Assembly: GCF_019059575.1 (NCBI RefSeq)
Contig: NW_024882967.1
Span: forward strand, 1-64,000
DNA from: Amphibalanus amphitrite
Lineage: Eukaryota > Arthropoda > Thecostraca > Balanomorpha > Balanidae
Direction of reading: 5' to 3'
Length of the DNA: 64,000 nucleotides
This document shows, piece by piece, positions 1 to 12,249 of the stretch. Each line of letters starts with the position of its first letter. Position 1 is the stretch's first letter. Made by a program: the position numbers and the translations under genes. Below the pieces are notes generated by a model. It did not search any database. It was not told the origin of the DNA and saw nothing but the letters and a program-made list of their open reading frames with translations.

Positions 1-17
1 AGAGAGAGAAGAGAGAG

Positions 18-93
<76 letters not shown>

Positions 94-152
94 AGAGGAA
101 GGAGAAAGAGAGAGAGGAGAGAGAGAGGAGAGAGAGAGAGAGAGAGAGAGAC
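1..152. repeat. (AG)n microsatellite
   Basis: Almost pure AG dinucleotide run with occasional AGG or AAG interruptions, reaching the window edge, so its full length is unknown. Confidence 0.95.
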
Positions 153-1790
153 GCTAGTCCGGACTGACCTTGCTGAAGCTGTATCTGCTATTTCACCGGC
201 TTGCTGCGTTCGCTCATGTTCAGACCATGATGGGCCGGGCACCGTCGTTCATCTAAAACTGTTGTACTCCGGCGTGTTATAAGGCAGCCGTCCAGCATCT
301 GAAACACCAGGGGATTTTGTGTCACAATGTGAACAAGTGAGCAATAAACGGAATTGGACGGCTTGATGTAGAAATCTATTACTAGGGCAACACATAAAAA
401 GAAACAAATAAAAGAAAAAGAAAGGCTAATTTCATCAGCTATTACTCAGAGAATGTCGCGATGACATTGATAATTATCCCCTCCAGATCAATTAACTTAT
501 CTCGGATCTAATAATATGTCTTGGAAATACAAACCTAATTTATTTATTTTCTAGCATAGGATTCAATTAATACAATTGAAATCGAGTCTGATATTTCAGT
601 GTCATTACTTCAGTGTGCATCCCTTGGTGACCCAGGTAGCATGAGATTAACCATCATTCCTTAACTTTGGGTCTAGGTATGTGAAATGTATGCTGAGTCC
701 CCTGATAGCATGGGGGTGGGGTATAGCGTTAGCCGGCTTAACGTTCAGACATCAGGTGTAGGAAAACACTTTGGTGCGAGCGGACGGATTGATTGATCTG
801 CGTTCCAGTGTGGCAGTGGGAAGGCGAAGCGAGGTCTAGGTGGCGTGGTTGGGTCTGTCAGATGAAAGACGGCTCACAAACTGCATACGACCGCTCGGCG
901 AGTCTGTGAAATAAGACGAGGAGGAAAACGGCGCGGGCTGCTGCACCACGGCCGCGTGTGCCCGGTCCGAACCAGTTCCAGATCAGATCTGCAGCCGATC
1001 TCGACAGTTCAGCCCCTGGAACTTCCCAGGTCTGAGGTCGGATTCGTGGTCATTTGTGACCAAATATCTGGTTTGTAGCAAATGTAGCTAGTTTAGGGTC
1101 TATCTAGTCTCTGCCGTGCCCATTGAGGTAATGTCAAATGTGTTGTCACTTAAACCAAAGAAAGGTTCATCAAATCATCAGTAACCGAGCTGACAACATC
1201 CCTAAAAATGTGACCAGTTCCAATACCGATCTGGCTCTATCAGTTTCAGTATGTATCTATCAGTTACCAAGTCGGTCTGAGCCTGCTCGTCCCAGCCAGG
1301 AACGGGGACTAAAGATAGATCCGAAATAAAGACTGTCTGTCGCGCTGAACACGAGACATATCGGTCGGTCTGACCCTGAGACATGTCTGCCGGCCTGATT
1401 CAGGACTTTCGATCGTTTCGATCCATGACTGGCGGCTGCTCTAAGCCTGTCGATCCTCCCGAGGCCAAAACAGACATGTCGGTTGGCCTCAGGTGGACTC
1501 TCGACCAGTCTGAGGCGGGCAGCTGCCATGCGGCGGTAGCTCTGATCGCTCGATCGGCAGGTCGGTCTGATCTGAGGGCTGTCGGCTGCCCCGACCCAGA
1601 GTCTCTGTACCGCTGTCTGGGACCGAGCAGCTGCCAGGCCCGGGCAGGACGGCGGCACCGCTCCGTTATTAGTCCGAGCCCGGTGGCCGGGACCCGTCAT
1701 TACAGACACACAGAGTCGGACGACAAAAAGCGGATCGGCCGCCGACTGACCGGGCCCGGCCGGCACGAGGAGTGGAGGACGGGAAAGAGA
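153..1790. other. No gene recognised
   Basis: Mixed-composition sequence. The left part is AT-rich and the part from about 800 on is GC-richer. Open frames on both strands around 1260-1900 have no recognisable domain and end in a purine repeat. No splice-linked exons or family similarity seen. Confidence 0.5.
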
Positions 1791-1792
1791 GG

Positions 1793-1882
1793 GAGGGAGA
1801 GAGAGAGAGAGAGGGAGAGAGAGAGAGGGGGAAGAGGAGAGGAGAGGAGAGGAGAGGAGAGGAGAGGAGAGGAGAGGAGGGG
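1793..1882. repeat. Purine-rich (GA)n and (GGAGA)n tract
   Basis: A (GA)n run passes into a GGAGA pentamer array and then G-rich purine sequence. It encodes only low-complexity Arg/Glu or Ser/Leu frames, which are not genes. Confidence 0.9.
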
Positions 1883-1989
1883 GAGAGGGAGGGGAGGTAG
1901 TTGAGGAGAGAGGAAGAAAAAGGTAAAGTGAGAGAGATAGCGAGCGACGGAAAGGGGAATGGGAGAAAGAGAGGGATACCTACAAAATA

Positions 1990-2451
1990 TGTCATAACAA
2001 TAACTGAACTACTGCAATGGAGTGCCAGCTTATTGTCAGTAAGTATGCAGTAGGTATAAATGTATCAATTGCGGTAGTAATCCAATACAACTTTGTTAGT
2101 ACTAAAAGAAGAGATAAGTGTGTCCGGCTTGTGAATAGGAAAGGTTAGTTCGCATCGGATTGCATGTAGCCGTTATAGCACATGAGTCACCTGTAATGAG
2201 CAGGAAAAAACAGCTTCTTGAATGCAGAATTTATGCGTGGGATAGCCAATGCTTGTGCAGGGGTCTGCAAAATTGCACACGCAGGATAAGTGGCTAAAGA
2301 TTTACATCAGTGACTGAATAAGACATGCAAGACAAGGCTAAAGTAGCTTTCGGGGTGAGCACCTATAATATATTTAAGCTGGTACGTAGGCTGCCTATGG
2401 ATATCAATATCTCCAATTTACGATGAAGGCACCTCCCTACCTCGTTTAGAT
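1990..2451. other. No feature seen
   Basis: AT-moderate single-copy-looking sequence up to the hAT element target site. No coding frame or RNA gene recognised. Confidence 0.5.
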
Positions 2452-2459
2452 GATAGCTG

Positions 2460-4244
2460 CAGGGGCGGATCCAGGAAAACTCCAAGGGGAGGGTCATGAA
2501 TCGAAGTGGTGCCCCTACCTATACCCAAAATTAAAAACTCAACGGATTTCGTCCACTTCATTTTGGTGGTGCCCCCATTTTCAGTTTTTTTCCTTTTTAT
2601 TTTTTATTTTTAGTCAGTATCTTAACTCTTAGCCACAACCACATTTACCAATTGTAAGCAAGTACCTATATATGAATGTGCTTTGTGCATAGATGCTATG
2701 TGTATATGTGTTGTGGACGCTGAGTAGTGAGTACTTACCAGGAACGTTATCAGGTAAGCAAATCAAATCGTTGTCAGTCCGACGAACTTGACCCTGGCGT
2801 CTAAAGGGTCTGTCCTTGACACTTCAGGCTTGTCAGGGGCACCAAAGTCCTTCCAGGGACACCACAAACCTTTCAGGGGCACCTACGGCCTTGTAGGGGC
2901 GCCACAGGCCCGCCAGGGGCACCACAGGCCTGCCAGGAAGTAGGGGCACCACAGGTCTAGCAAGTATACACGACAGGCCTGTCAGGGGCACAACGGACCT
3001 GTTGGGCCCATGAGCACCCCTAGGGGCAGGGGCACCACAGTCCTTCCAGGGGCACCGCAGGCCTGTGAGGGGCACCAGCGGCCTAGCAGGGGCACCAGTC
3101 AACACAGGCCTGCCAGGGGCACCACAGACCTGCAAGGGGCACCAGAGGTCTGCCAGGAGCACCACCGACCTCGCAGGGGTAACTTGGGCCTGTCAGGGGC
3201 CAGGGGCACCACGGGCCTGTCGAGAGACACTTCAGGCTTTTCAGGGGCACCATAGTCCTCTCCGGGCGCAGGGGTAGCAGGGGCACCAGAGGCCTGCCAG
3301 GGGCACTACAGGCCTAGCAAGGGTACCACTGGTCTATCAGGGGCACCACGAGCCTGTCATAGCCAGGCATCTCAGGCTTGTCAAGGCCCAGGGGCACCAC
3401 AGGTCTGTGAGGGGCACCAGCGACCTAGCAGGGGCACCAGTCAACACAGGTCTGCCAGGGGCGCCACAGACCTGCCAGGGGCACCACAGATCTGCCAGGG
3501 GCACCAGAGGTCTGCCAGGGGCACCACCGGCCTCGCAGGGGCACCTTGGGCCTGTCAGGGGCACCACGGGCCTGCCGAGGGGCACTTCAGACTTTTCAGG
3601 GGCACCAGTCCTCTCCGGGCGCAGGGGTACCAGCGGCCTAGCAAGGGCACCAGAGGCCTGCCAGGGGCACCACAGGCCTAACAAGGGCACCACGGGCCTG
3701 TCAGGGGCACCTCAGGCTTGTCAGGGCCCAGGGACACCACAGTCCTTCCAAGGGCACCGCAAGCCTGTCAGGGGCACCAGAGGCCTGCCAGGGGCACCAC
3801 AGGCCTAGCAAGGGCACCACTGGCCTGTCAGGGGCACCTCAGGCTTGTCAGGGCCCAGGGGCACCACAGTCCTTCCAGGGGCATTACAAGCCTGTCAGGG
3901 GCACCAGAGGCCTAGCAAGAGCACCACAGGCCTGCCATGGACACCACAGGCCTGCCAGGGGCACCACCGCCCTTGCAGGGGCGCCTCAGGCCTGTCAGGG
4001 GCACCACGTGCCTACCGGGGACACTTCAGGCTTGTCAGGGGCGTTACAGTCCTGTCAGGGCCCAGGGGCACCGGGCCCGTGGTGTCCCTGCTAGGCCTGT
4101 GGTGCCCCTGGCGGTCCTGTGGTGCCCCTGTCAGGACTGTGATACCCCTGATAGGCCGGTGATGCCCCTGGCAGGTCTTTGGGCCCCCGGGCCTCAAGGG
4201 GGGGGCCATGACCCATGTGACCCCCCCCCTTGGATCCGCCCCTG
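2460..4244 (+). mobile_element. Non-autonomous hAT-type element, copy A
   Basis: The ends are terminal inverted repeats, CAGGGGCGGATCCAGG on the left and its near-complement ending CCGCCCCTG on the right. The CAGNG start and an 8-bp flanking duplication (gatagctg at 2452-2459, gataggtg at 4245-4252, 7 of 8 matching) are hallmarks of hAT transposons. There is no transposase frame; the interior is mostly a 20-bp GC-rich minisatellite. A second copy in opposite orientation lies at 16522-17947, and the unique shoulders (2475-2825 here) match it closely. Family assignment is inferred from end structure only. Confidence 0.85.
2826..4195. repeat. 20-bp minisatellite inside hAT copy A
   Basis: Degenerate tandem array with a 20-bp unit close to caggggcaccacaggcctgc. 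Because 20 is not a multiple of 3, the frames show a 20-residue pseudo-periodicity; these frames are not proteins. Near 4070-4080 the unit switches to the opposite orientation (ggcctgtggtgcccctg), so the last part of the array is inverted relative to the rest. Confidence 0.9.
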
Positions 4245-4252
4245 GATAGGTG

Positions 4253-5450
4253 GCTATTGGGGTGCAACACACATTTCCGTTCCCATTCGGTACCAGTATG
4301 GGCCTATCAATATTTCACGGTGAGTGGCAGTTGTGCAAACACGGATACCCGACATATACCAATCACAACAGATCGGTCCATTACAGATCACCCGGTGATT
4401 GGTGCATAGCGGTACGGTCAATCACGCAGTCACGCAGTCGACTGCAGGCACAGGCAGCGCTCCTGGCGGCGGAAGTAGGAACTACACAGACCGAGCGCTG
4501 TCGGCTGGCACGCCCTATAAACGACCTTCCTACATGTTCATTGTGCTGAACGCTGATAGTGGTTAGAAAGGGACTCGGGTCGTAGATGTGTTATATAACG
4601 GGAACGCATAGTTAATCGAAGGCGGAAGAGTCTGAGAAAATGCCACTCATTGCGAATCAGGGGAATATCTAGGCATTGTCAAGCTAACCACAACGTGGCA
4701 TTACATGGCTTACATACATATGGCAATACATCACGATCGCTGCCTGGGTGAGTTGGTCGCTGCATAGGTTGATGTGCAACCAGCGATATGGACTCATCAA
4801 ATAATATGAACCAGCGAATTAATTGTTTCGAGTGCAGCGCATGATGACATATGTACCTATCTTGTACTGATATGCTCAACATTTGACTTCAGATTGAAAA
4901 TGCCATTGAAAATGTCTGAATACATTTGACATTTAAACGAATCACGCACCACCGATAAACATTTTCCTCAAAATTGAACGAAAGCACAACCACGTGGCAC
5001 ATGATCAATGCTCGCTCTCTTGGATGCGGTGATCCATCAATGTCACTTAAGCAATTGTTCATCCAAATGATGATCGAGCGATAAATAATTACGCAGTCAT
5101 TTGATATAATAATTAGTGCCTGTCGGTTTGTTGTGATGCATGTTTGACTGCTTACGAGGAGACTGATGAACTGATAATAAATACATGCCGATCAACTCAG
5201 TCGACCGAAAGTTTCGGTCCCATAATGGGACGCAGTAAGTGCCTTAAAATATGCCCTGACCGAAACAGGTTTAAAGTACGGGTACTTGTGATGCTGCCCT
5301 TAGGCTGAGATAGCGGTAGTACCTGTAACCATAGCAGGACTTTGTAAACTCACGCCAAAGAAAATTAATGTTGTTTATCAAATAAGAAGATGCTATAGTT
5401 TATAGCACTCAATTCAGACCACAAAAGCTAGAATCCCTATCAGAATTGCC
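4253..5450. other. No gene recognised
   Basis: Sequence between the hAT target site and the 11-bp minisatellite. No coding exon, RNA gene or repeat structure that I can support. Confidence 0.5.
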
Positions 5451-5539
5451 TTTTCCACCCTAAGTGCACCACCAAAACTCTAGCTGGATGTCTGGAAGCC
5501 ATCCATCGTCTACTGTCCCCTTTCCCCCTTGTCCACCCA

Positions 5540-5784
5540 CGTGTACCGTCCACCCTCCTCTGTCCACCGTCCGTCCACTGTCCGTCCACCGTCCGTCCAC
5601 CGTATGTCCACCGTATGTCCACTGTCCGTCCACTGTCCGTCCACCGCATGTCCACTCTCCATCAACTTGCAGCACCCACCGTTCGTCCACCGTCGCCCCT
5701 TTCTACGGTCAATCCACGTGCACCGTCCGTCCACTGTCCACCGTACACTGTCGTCGCTGCCCCCGTCCACCCACGTGCACCATC
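5540..5784. repeat. 11-bp minisatellite, left half
   Basis: Tandem units of gtccaccgtcc and variants. The array is cut at 5784 by a transposon and resumes at 7709 with the same motif, so 5540-5784 and 7709-7800 were once one locus. Confidence 0.85.
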
Positions 5785-7708
5785 CAGGGTTGTATACGAC
5801 TCAATCAATAGCAATCAATTCAATCACGACAAATTTGGGAAACCAATCAAATCAATCAAGTCAGAGCAGTTTTCGGGAATTGATTCAATCGACTCAAACG
5901 CGACAATGAAAGGAATCAATCAACTCAATCAAACGACTCAAACCAAGACATACATTAGGTTTTTTGCCCCACCAACTTGGAAAAGTGTCCATAGCAGTCT
6001 GGTGTACCTACCTACCTACCTACCTACCTACCTACAGAAGAAACACAAAAATATTGTCATTTAAAATTATAAATTTCCATGGCATTCAAACTTTCTATGT
6101 AATAAGGAAGGATACCTAGTGATGGACAGGTGGATCATGATATTGAGGATCAATGGGTAGAATTGGAGCAGAAGTGTCATTTATTGGGTGCAAAATGACC
6201 CAGTAGTTGACTCGCCCCTTAACCCAAATCACCACCTTTCACCTAAAAGTTGTCAATTTAATTTTGGCCATATTCCAACTCCATTTACACTCAATATCAG
6301 ATATTGCAGTTGAAAGTTGGCTGCTCGGATTTTGGCAGTGTTCGTGATTTGGCCATTTACCCTACATCATGTCTATGGATAATATGCATCAATAACATAT
6401 TAACCATAGGGAAATAGAAATAAATATCTTACCTGCATCATGCATGTGACGGTTTCAGTTAGACAGAGACTGACAGGCAGCCTGAAAAATCATTCCACAC
6501 AATGTGCATTTGAGACATGGGATGTTGTCAGATTGGGAACTGGGAAGGAAGAGATTTGAAGCATTTAGCGGTCCACGATTCTGGACGTGGCATGTCAATG
6601 TTAGGTACCTATGTGAATAATTCAAAACAAGTTTTGTTGCAATACAATTTGAGACTGTTAGGACTTGGGGATATAGGGATGAGGATTAAAAATATTAAAA
6701 GGAAATGGAGAGGACAGGGACTCTTGGAAACGGCACGGCGCGACTGCGAAACAACGAAAACGTTTGGTTTTGCCAATAAGTATGCTAAGCTTTTATAAAT
6801 CCTTATTCTACTTCTTTTGACTTTGCGGTAAGATGACGTCATTGATTATCATGTAGTATGGTAGATCATCATAAAATGAATCGGTTGTACAGCACCAATT
6901 TCGTTTTAATTATTATTTCATTTGAAATAAAAACACTTAATAATATTCGGTAAAATATTTTAAGGAAAATGAAATATATTAAATATGTTATGCTTAGGCT
7001 CTCAGGAGAAAAGGATCAACAAACGTTCTGCTGCAAATTAAACAATGCAGCAAAGTAGCTATCAATTGTACTTAAACGTAATCAGCGAGACGAAAACGGC
7101 GCTTTTGTTTCAGTTATTTTTGTAGGGGTTTCAGATATTTATAGAGTTCAGTGGGTTGTTTCTGAGGAGATGTGGAGATGTGAATTATTAATTAATCACA
7201 CTTTATTAGTATATAGGGCCTTGCACTTAATCATCTGGATTAAAAAAAAAAGTTTCCTGCTGAGTGCAGAAAGGAAGGTAGGTGCATCGCCAGGTTCTAT
7301 CACCAGGATTGGAGCAGTTCAGTTATTGCAGTTGCAATAACTGAGTTATTGCAGTTGAAAGTCAACGTTGGCTGTTCATGTTGTTTAGGCCCTGTTCTTT
7401 ATTTGGCCATCTACCCCATATTGCAGTTGTGATGACAAGCAGTTTTCAGTGTAGTTTTGTGATCTTTGGTGTCATCAATTGGTGTCATTATTTTTTGTCA
7501 ACTAAAACTTATTTGAACTTTCCATTCAATCGACTCAATCATACGAGTCACTCTAATTTCGGGAATCAAATCAGTCAACCAGTCGCTAAAGTCAAACGAG
7601 TCAGTCAACCAGTCATCTCGAAAAGTCAATCGACTCAATCCAATCAACTCAAAATATGCGTTGAAACAAATCAATCAATTCAATCGACTTGATTGGTATA
7701 CAACCCTG
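5785..7708 (+). mobile_element. Non-autonomous hAT-type element, second family
   Basis: Bounded by CAGGGTTGTATAC on the left and its complement GTATACAACCCTG on the right. It is flanked by a perfect 8-bp target duplication, gcaccatc (5777-5784 and 7709-7716). Subterminal regions are rich in short caatcaa/gactcaat motifs, a common layout for transposase binding. A (CTAC)n run lies at 6007-6033. The interior has no transposase-like frame. A relative in reverse orientation lies at 38885-40909. The end motif and 8-bp duplication support hAT. Confidence 0.85.
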
Positions 7709-7800
7709 GCACCATCCACCGTTCCTTCTCCCTAAGTGATCAACCCACGTGCTCCGTCCACCGTCCGTCTACCGTCCACCGTCCACCGTCGCTCCTACCC
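7709..7800. repeat. 11-bp minisatellite, right half
   Basis: Continuation of the gtccaccgtcc array interrupted by the element at 5785-7708. Confidence 0.75.
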
Positions 7801-7959
7801 ACGCTGGCAGTGGGACAGCCGCGGCCCGGAGCCCACGGCTGGCTATTACAGATAATTAGCGTGACATTAGAGTGGTCGGCGTGCTTCCGTCCGTCGGTCC
7901 GTCACCGATTACCGGCACCGCTTCCATCCGGTGAGGGTCCGAGACCGGCTGCCAGGCTG

Positions 7960-8160
7960 GTCCCCGACCCGTCCCGGTCTCTATTCGGTCCCCGTATTGG
8001 TATCGTCCCGGTATCAATTCGGTCTCCGGCCCGGTCTTATTCGGTCCCGTCTCGGCCCCGGTCCGGTATCACTTGGTCCTCGTCTCCGTCCCGGTCTCAA
8101 TTCGGTCCCTGCCTCGGTCCCAGTCTCAACTCGATCCCCTTTTGGTCCCAACAGCTAACT
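7960..8160. repeat. Degenerate cggtcccg/cggtctcaattcggtccc repeat
   Basis: Imperfect tandem repetition of cggtcycg-type words. The overlapping frames are Arg/Ser/Pro-rich and look like by-products of the repeat, not a gene. Confidence 0.6.
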
Positions 8161-8479
8161 ATGTCGGGACCAATGAAAATTGCACCTCAAAAATGTGGCT
8201 AGTCTTTACCAAGGTATATGACCAACAGGCAGCATTACGCTTACCTACATTTCCGAGCCACTACCCACACGCATTGCCGATCAATCGATGAAGGCACTCC
8301 GTGCTGATCGGATAGGTTTGCAGATCGTCGAATGGATAAGTAAGTACCTACATCGCCATCTGATGAAGCGCTCGACGCACCCCAGACTGACACGTGAATG
8401 CCCCGACATTCGATATAACCCACGTTTGCCATGCTCCAGATTGGAGCGAGAATGGAGAGCCGTCTTTAGCTCGTCTCCA

Positions 8480-9640
8480 GGCTAATTCTCTAGCTCCGAC
8501 TGCCTCATCGGAGGCCGTCGATCCACCTCCGTTAGTCGGCTCCAGTTACCAGCAGTCCTTGCGGCCACTTGCACCAACTTGCAGCCTAATCTGGGTTGCG
8601 ACCGTCGGCGGCGGCATTCTTGGTCAGCGCGTCACCATGGCGACCGGGTATCAACAGACGGGGGAAAATCGTTGGCCGCCGGGGCCGGGGGCGTCGCCGG
8701 CGGCTGGCGAGGCTGGCCGGCCGGCTGGACGGGCCAGGTGGTGGCCGGGGTGACCTCGCGTCCCTGTCCCTCCCTCCCCTCTCCTGTGGGTCGACTGCCC
8801 GGCCGCCCGGCTGTCATATCAGCGAGCCGGCCGCCCTACCCAGCTCAGAGGAAGGAAAACTGGAGCAACGGAGCACAGATGGGCCTGGATCAGACCCAGT
8901 GCAATTATATGGACAAAAGCATTCATATATGCCAGGATTCATGTGACATGTGTTTCCAAATCTGCGCACAATCAGAGCTGGTTAATGAGACCTTCCACGG
9001 CATGATAAGAAACGTAAGCTTGCCACTCGGTAAGGGTTTCAAAGTAAATAGAAGTGTGTCTGACTGCATTGCTGCCACAGCGATGAGCCTGTCTCCATAG
9101 GATGACTGTCCAATGTCTGCTGCCGCCCGTGCAGGGCCGCGGTCAGCGCTCGGAGTCAGTGGCCAGTCGTCTGAAGCGCGCTGTCACGCTTCTTCCGCCG
9201 AGTCGGGGCGTCACCGCACGGCGCCGGAAGTGACGGCGCCGCGTCACTTCCGGTCGTCAGTCCGCCATGCCCCCGAGGAGGTGGCAGCGACTCTGGCGGA
9301 GCTCCGCGACGGGTCGGGAAGGGACGGGATTCCAGTCGACCGACCGACCGGCCGCCGGACGGCTGTCGACGGCCAGAGAATGGGCCAGGAATCTTGGAGA
9401 GGCCGACAGCCAGCCAGCGATCGGCTCACCGACCCGCCGACCGGGGCGAGCCTGTCAGCTGTCGGGGCAGCGACAGAGAATAGGAAGAGGACAACGACGC
9501 TGTCAGTGGCTCCTGACCGGAGCAAAGTCATTGACTAAGGACAGCAACGCCTTCCTGTTAGCTCAGGATAAGCAGCATGGTTCTTCTCGGGTGTTCCCTG
9601 TCCTAAATAGTAACTCCAACTCACTATCTGCATATGTGGG
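8480..9640. other. GC-rich, CpG-rich stretch, no gene recognised
   Basis: High GC with abundant CpG at 8560-8860 and 9110-9540. It could contain a promoter or an unannotated first exon, but no domain or consistent splice pair was found. Confidence 0.4.
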
Positions 9641-9691
9641 GCGGTGGCTCTCTGCCCTGTCTGGGCCAGTGTCTCTCTGTCCTGTCTGAGG

Positions 9692-9827
<136 letters not shown>

Positions 9828-9829
9828 GC

Positions 9830-10305
9830 CCTGTCCGGGACGGACAGTGTCTCTCTGTCCTGTCTGGGACGGTGGCTCTCTGTCTGGGGCGGTGACTTCC
9901 TGTCCTATCCGGGGCGTTCTCTCATGTCTTGTCTGGAGCAGCCCTTGTCCTGTTCTGTCTGGGGAGGCGTTTCCCTCTCCTGTTCTATGTTGTCTTGTCC
10001 TGTCCGGGGCAGTGACTCTCCGTCCTAGCCGGGCTTTTCCTGTCCTATCTGGGGTGGTGTATTCCTGTTGTTCTGTCTGAGGTGGTGTCTCTCTGTCTCG
10101 TCTGGGGTGGTGTCTCTCTGCCCTGTGTATGGCTCATGGAGTGTCTCTCTGTCATATCTGCCCCGTCTGGGGCGGTGTCTCCCTACCCCGTCTGGGACAG
10201 TGTCCCCCCATGTCTCGTCTGGGGCGGTGTCCCCTGTCCTGTCTGGGGCGGTGTCCCCCTGCCCCGTCTGGGGTGGTGTCTCCCTGTCCCGTCTGGGGCG
10301 CCGTG
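9830..10305. repeat. ~26-bp minisatellite (gtctggggcggtgtctcc)
   Basis: Degenerate tandem units of about 26 bp built on gtctggggcggtgtctcc. Related units also lie just left of the TC run (9630-9690), so the microsatellite probably expanded inside the array. Cys/Ser/Val-rich frames here are artefacts. Confidence 0.8.
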
Positions 10306-10309
10306 CCCG

Positions 10310-11180
10310 GCACGAGCCGCCACTCGCTCGATAGCAGCCCAATCGGCTCGCTCGTCGCCAACTGTAGCCGCGCACGGAAAATCGATCGCGCCCCAATCAT
10401 CCTGTATTAAACATAGTTGGCCGACTCAGCTGCGCGCCGGCTAGCCAACTGTGTGCCTAGTGCTGGGTGGTGGAGCGGCGGACGGCGCCCCGAGAAACAT
10501 ACCGGCAGGGCGCCCTGCCACACCAGGAACAATCAGAAAACCCCCCTGGACACCGCGAAATCCCAGAGGAACGGAACGGGACGGAGTATAGCGTACTCGC
10601 ATATGAGGAGTGGAGTTTTATCTCGTAGGTGTGCGTACGTCATTGAATAAAAACTTAGTAATGAACCAAAACATATGTTGAACTTTATCAAAGTTGGTCG
10701 ATGTAGCCACTAGCCAGCAAAACGAAATATATGGCTTATGCAATATGCAGCCATGCATTTATAAATTTGTGTGCTGGTGCGATCCCACGGAGAGTAAATC
10801 ATCCCTTAAATAGACTTTGCACCAGTTTCAGCTTCGAGAATGTTTTGCCCAACTTCTTACAACACCGCAGAAACTTTAAACTAAATAAAACTTCTCCCGG
10901 ATATTTGCATAATAATCAGGGGGAGGGGAGGGGGTTCGTGGATGGGGAGGAGGCACACCGATGACGCAGTGGGGGGGGGGGGGGGGACAGACATCGTTTT
11001 GGACAGTGCGGGCAATGCAATCGCCAATCAGTACGGACAGTATGAACATTGAACATTTGGGTTGGACGGCACAGACGACAGGGACGGATTTTGTATTTTG
11101 TATTTGTAAAGGCACGAACTATCCACACGGATGTGGTTTTTACAGTTCTTAGTCATATGAGGTACATAAAGCGAGGGTAA
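10310..11180. other. No gene recognised
   Basis: GC-rich up to about 10580, then AT-rich. A long G run lies at 10971-10986. Nothing else supported. Confidence 0.5.
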
Positions 11181-11247
11181 AACGCGACACATACAAATAA
11201 AAAAACAAAAACACATACATACGCGCCTATTCCTACTAAAATCAGCT

Positions 11248-11942
11248 TCAAGTGACCTGAGAGAGGAGCCGCCGCTGCAGCTGTCTCTTAAACTTCCCGA
11301 CTGACATATTCTCGAAGTCGTATGGAAGTCTGTTCATTTCCAGAGCTGCGCGGTACGCGAAACGCCTCTTCCCGGTTTCCGTTCTGACTCTTGGTAGAGA
11401 TAAAAGATTGTCCTGTCTGGTGTGTCGCAAACGATCGGGAATGTCGCGGTTTGTGGTAAAAAGGTCGGCAAGACTCTCCGGCCCACTGGTGCGGCGGACC
11501 CTGTGGAGAAGGCAGAGGGTCTGGAAAAGGAAGAGGTCAGGAGCGTCAAACCATCCCAGCGCCTCCCGCACACTTGAAACGTGGTCGAATTTACGTTTTC
11601 CGGAAACAATTCGAGCCGCAAAGTTGATGAGTTTTTGAAGGCGGTGCAGGTTTCCGGCTGCGCCAGAACCGTACACGACAAGGCAGTAGCGGATGTGCGA
11701 GAACACTAGGGATGTGATGATTTGAGGAAGGATTTCAGGCGGGAGGTAGTGACGTATGTGGGAAAGGCTGACAAGGATACCGCAGCACTTTCGGGAGACG
11801 GCAGACACGTGAGCGTCCCAGGTCAGTTGTTGGTCAAAGATAACTCCCAAGTTTCGCGCCTCAGGACGAGGGGTCAGAGAACAGAGTTGAGGATTATAGA
11901 GTAACAGAGTTGGTGCATGGTGAAAGGGCGATACCGGTGCGG
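11248..11942 (-). pseudogene. LINE reverse transcriptase C-terminal fragment (jockey/CR1-like)
   Basis: The minus-strand frame ends at a TGA (11248-11250) and stays open upstream to a stop near 11943. It reads as the part of a non-LTR retrotransposon polymerase after the catalytic core: the NLGVIFD segment, then QQLTWDAHV, then the thumb-like region with LQKLINFAARIVSGKRKFDH, LGWFDAPDLFLFQTLCLLHRV and a closing MNRLPYDF segment. The catalytic palm motifs and any endonuclease domain are missing, so this is a 5'-truncated insertion, the usual outcome of target-primed reverse transcription. The fragment itself is uninterrupted, which suggests it is fairly young. Clade assignment beyond a jockey/CR1-type LINE is uncertain. 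Confidence 0.85.
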
Positions 11943-11947
11943 TTCAG

Positions 11948-12235
11948 AAAGGCGGCACGGGAAGGCGGCGGAAGCGCGGTAGGTAAACATGGTACGGAAA
12001 GGCGGTACGGAAAGACAGTACGGGTGGTACGGAAACATGGTACAGGCAGTGCGAATTAGACGGATGGGAAATAAGGGATGATGCGGACCAAACAGACGGT
12101 AAGGGTCGTCGTGGGCGGGCTGGTTGAGCGGTGCGGGCGGACCGTTCAGAGGAGTTACGGACGTTACGGGCGTTACGGGCCTTACGGGCGTTACGGGGGT
12201 TACGGGCGTTACGGATGTTACGGGTGCTACATGCA
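11948..12235. repeat. Short-period ggtacgg / gttacgggc repeats
   Basis: Around 11948-12050 the words ggcggtacgg and ggtacgg recur. At 12155-12235 a 9-bp unit gttacgggc is repeated in tandem about nine times with single changes. The Tyr/Gly-rich frame over it is a repeat product. Confidence 0.8.
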
Positions 12236-12249
12236 GCCCGGTCGGACGG

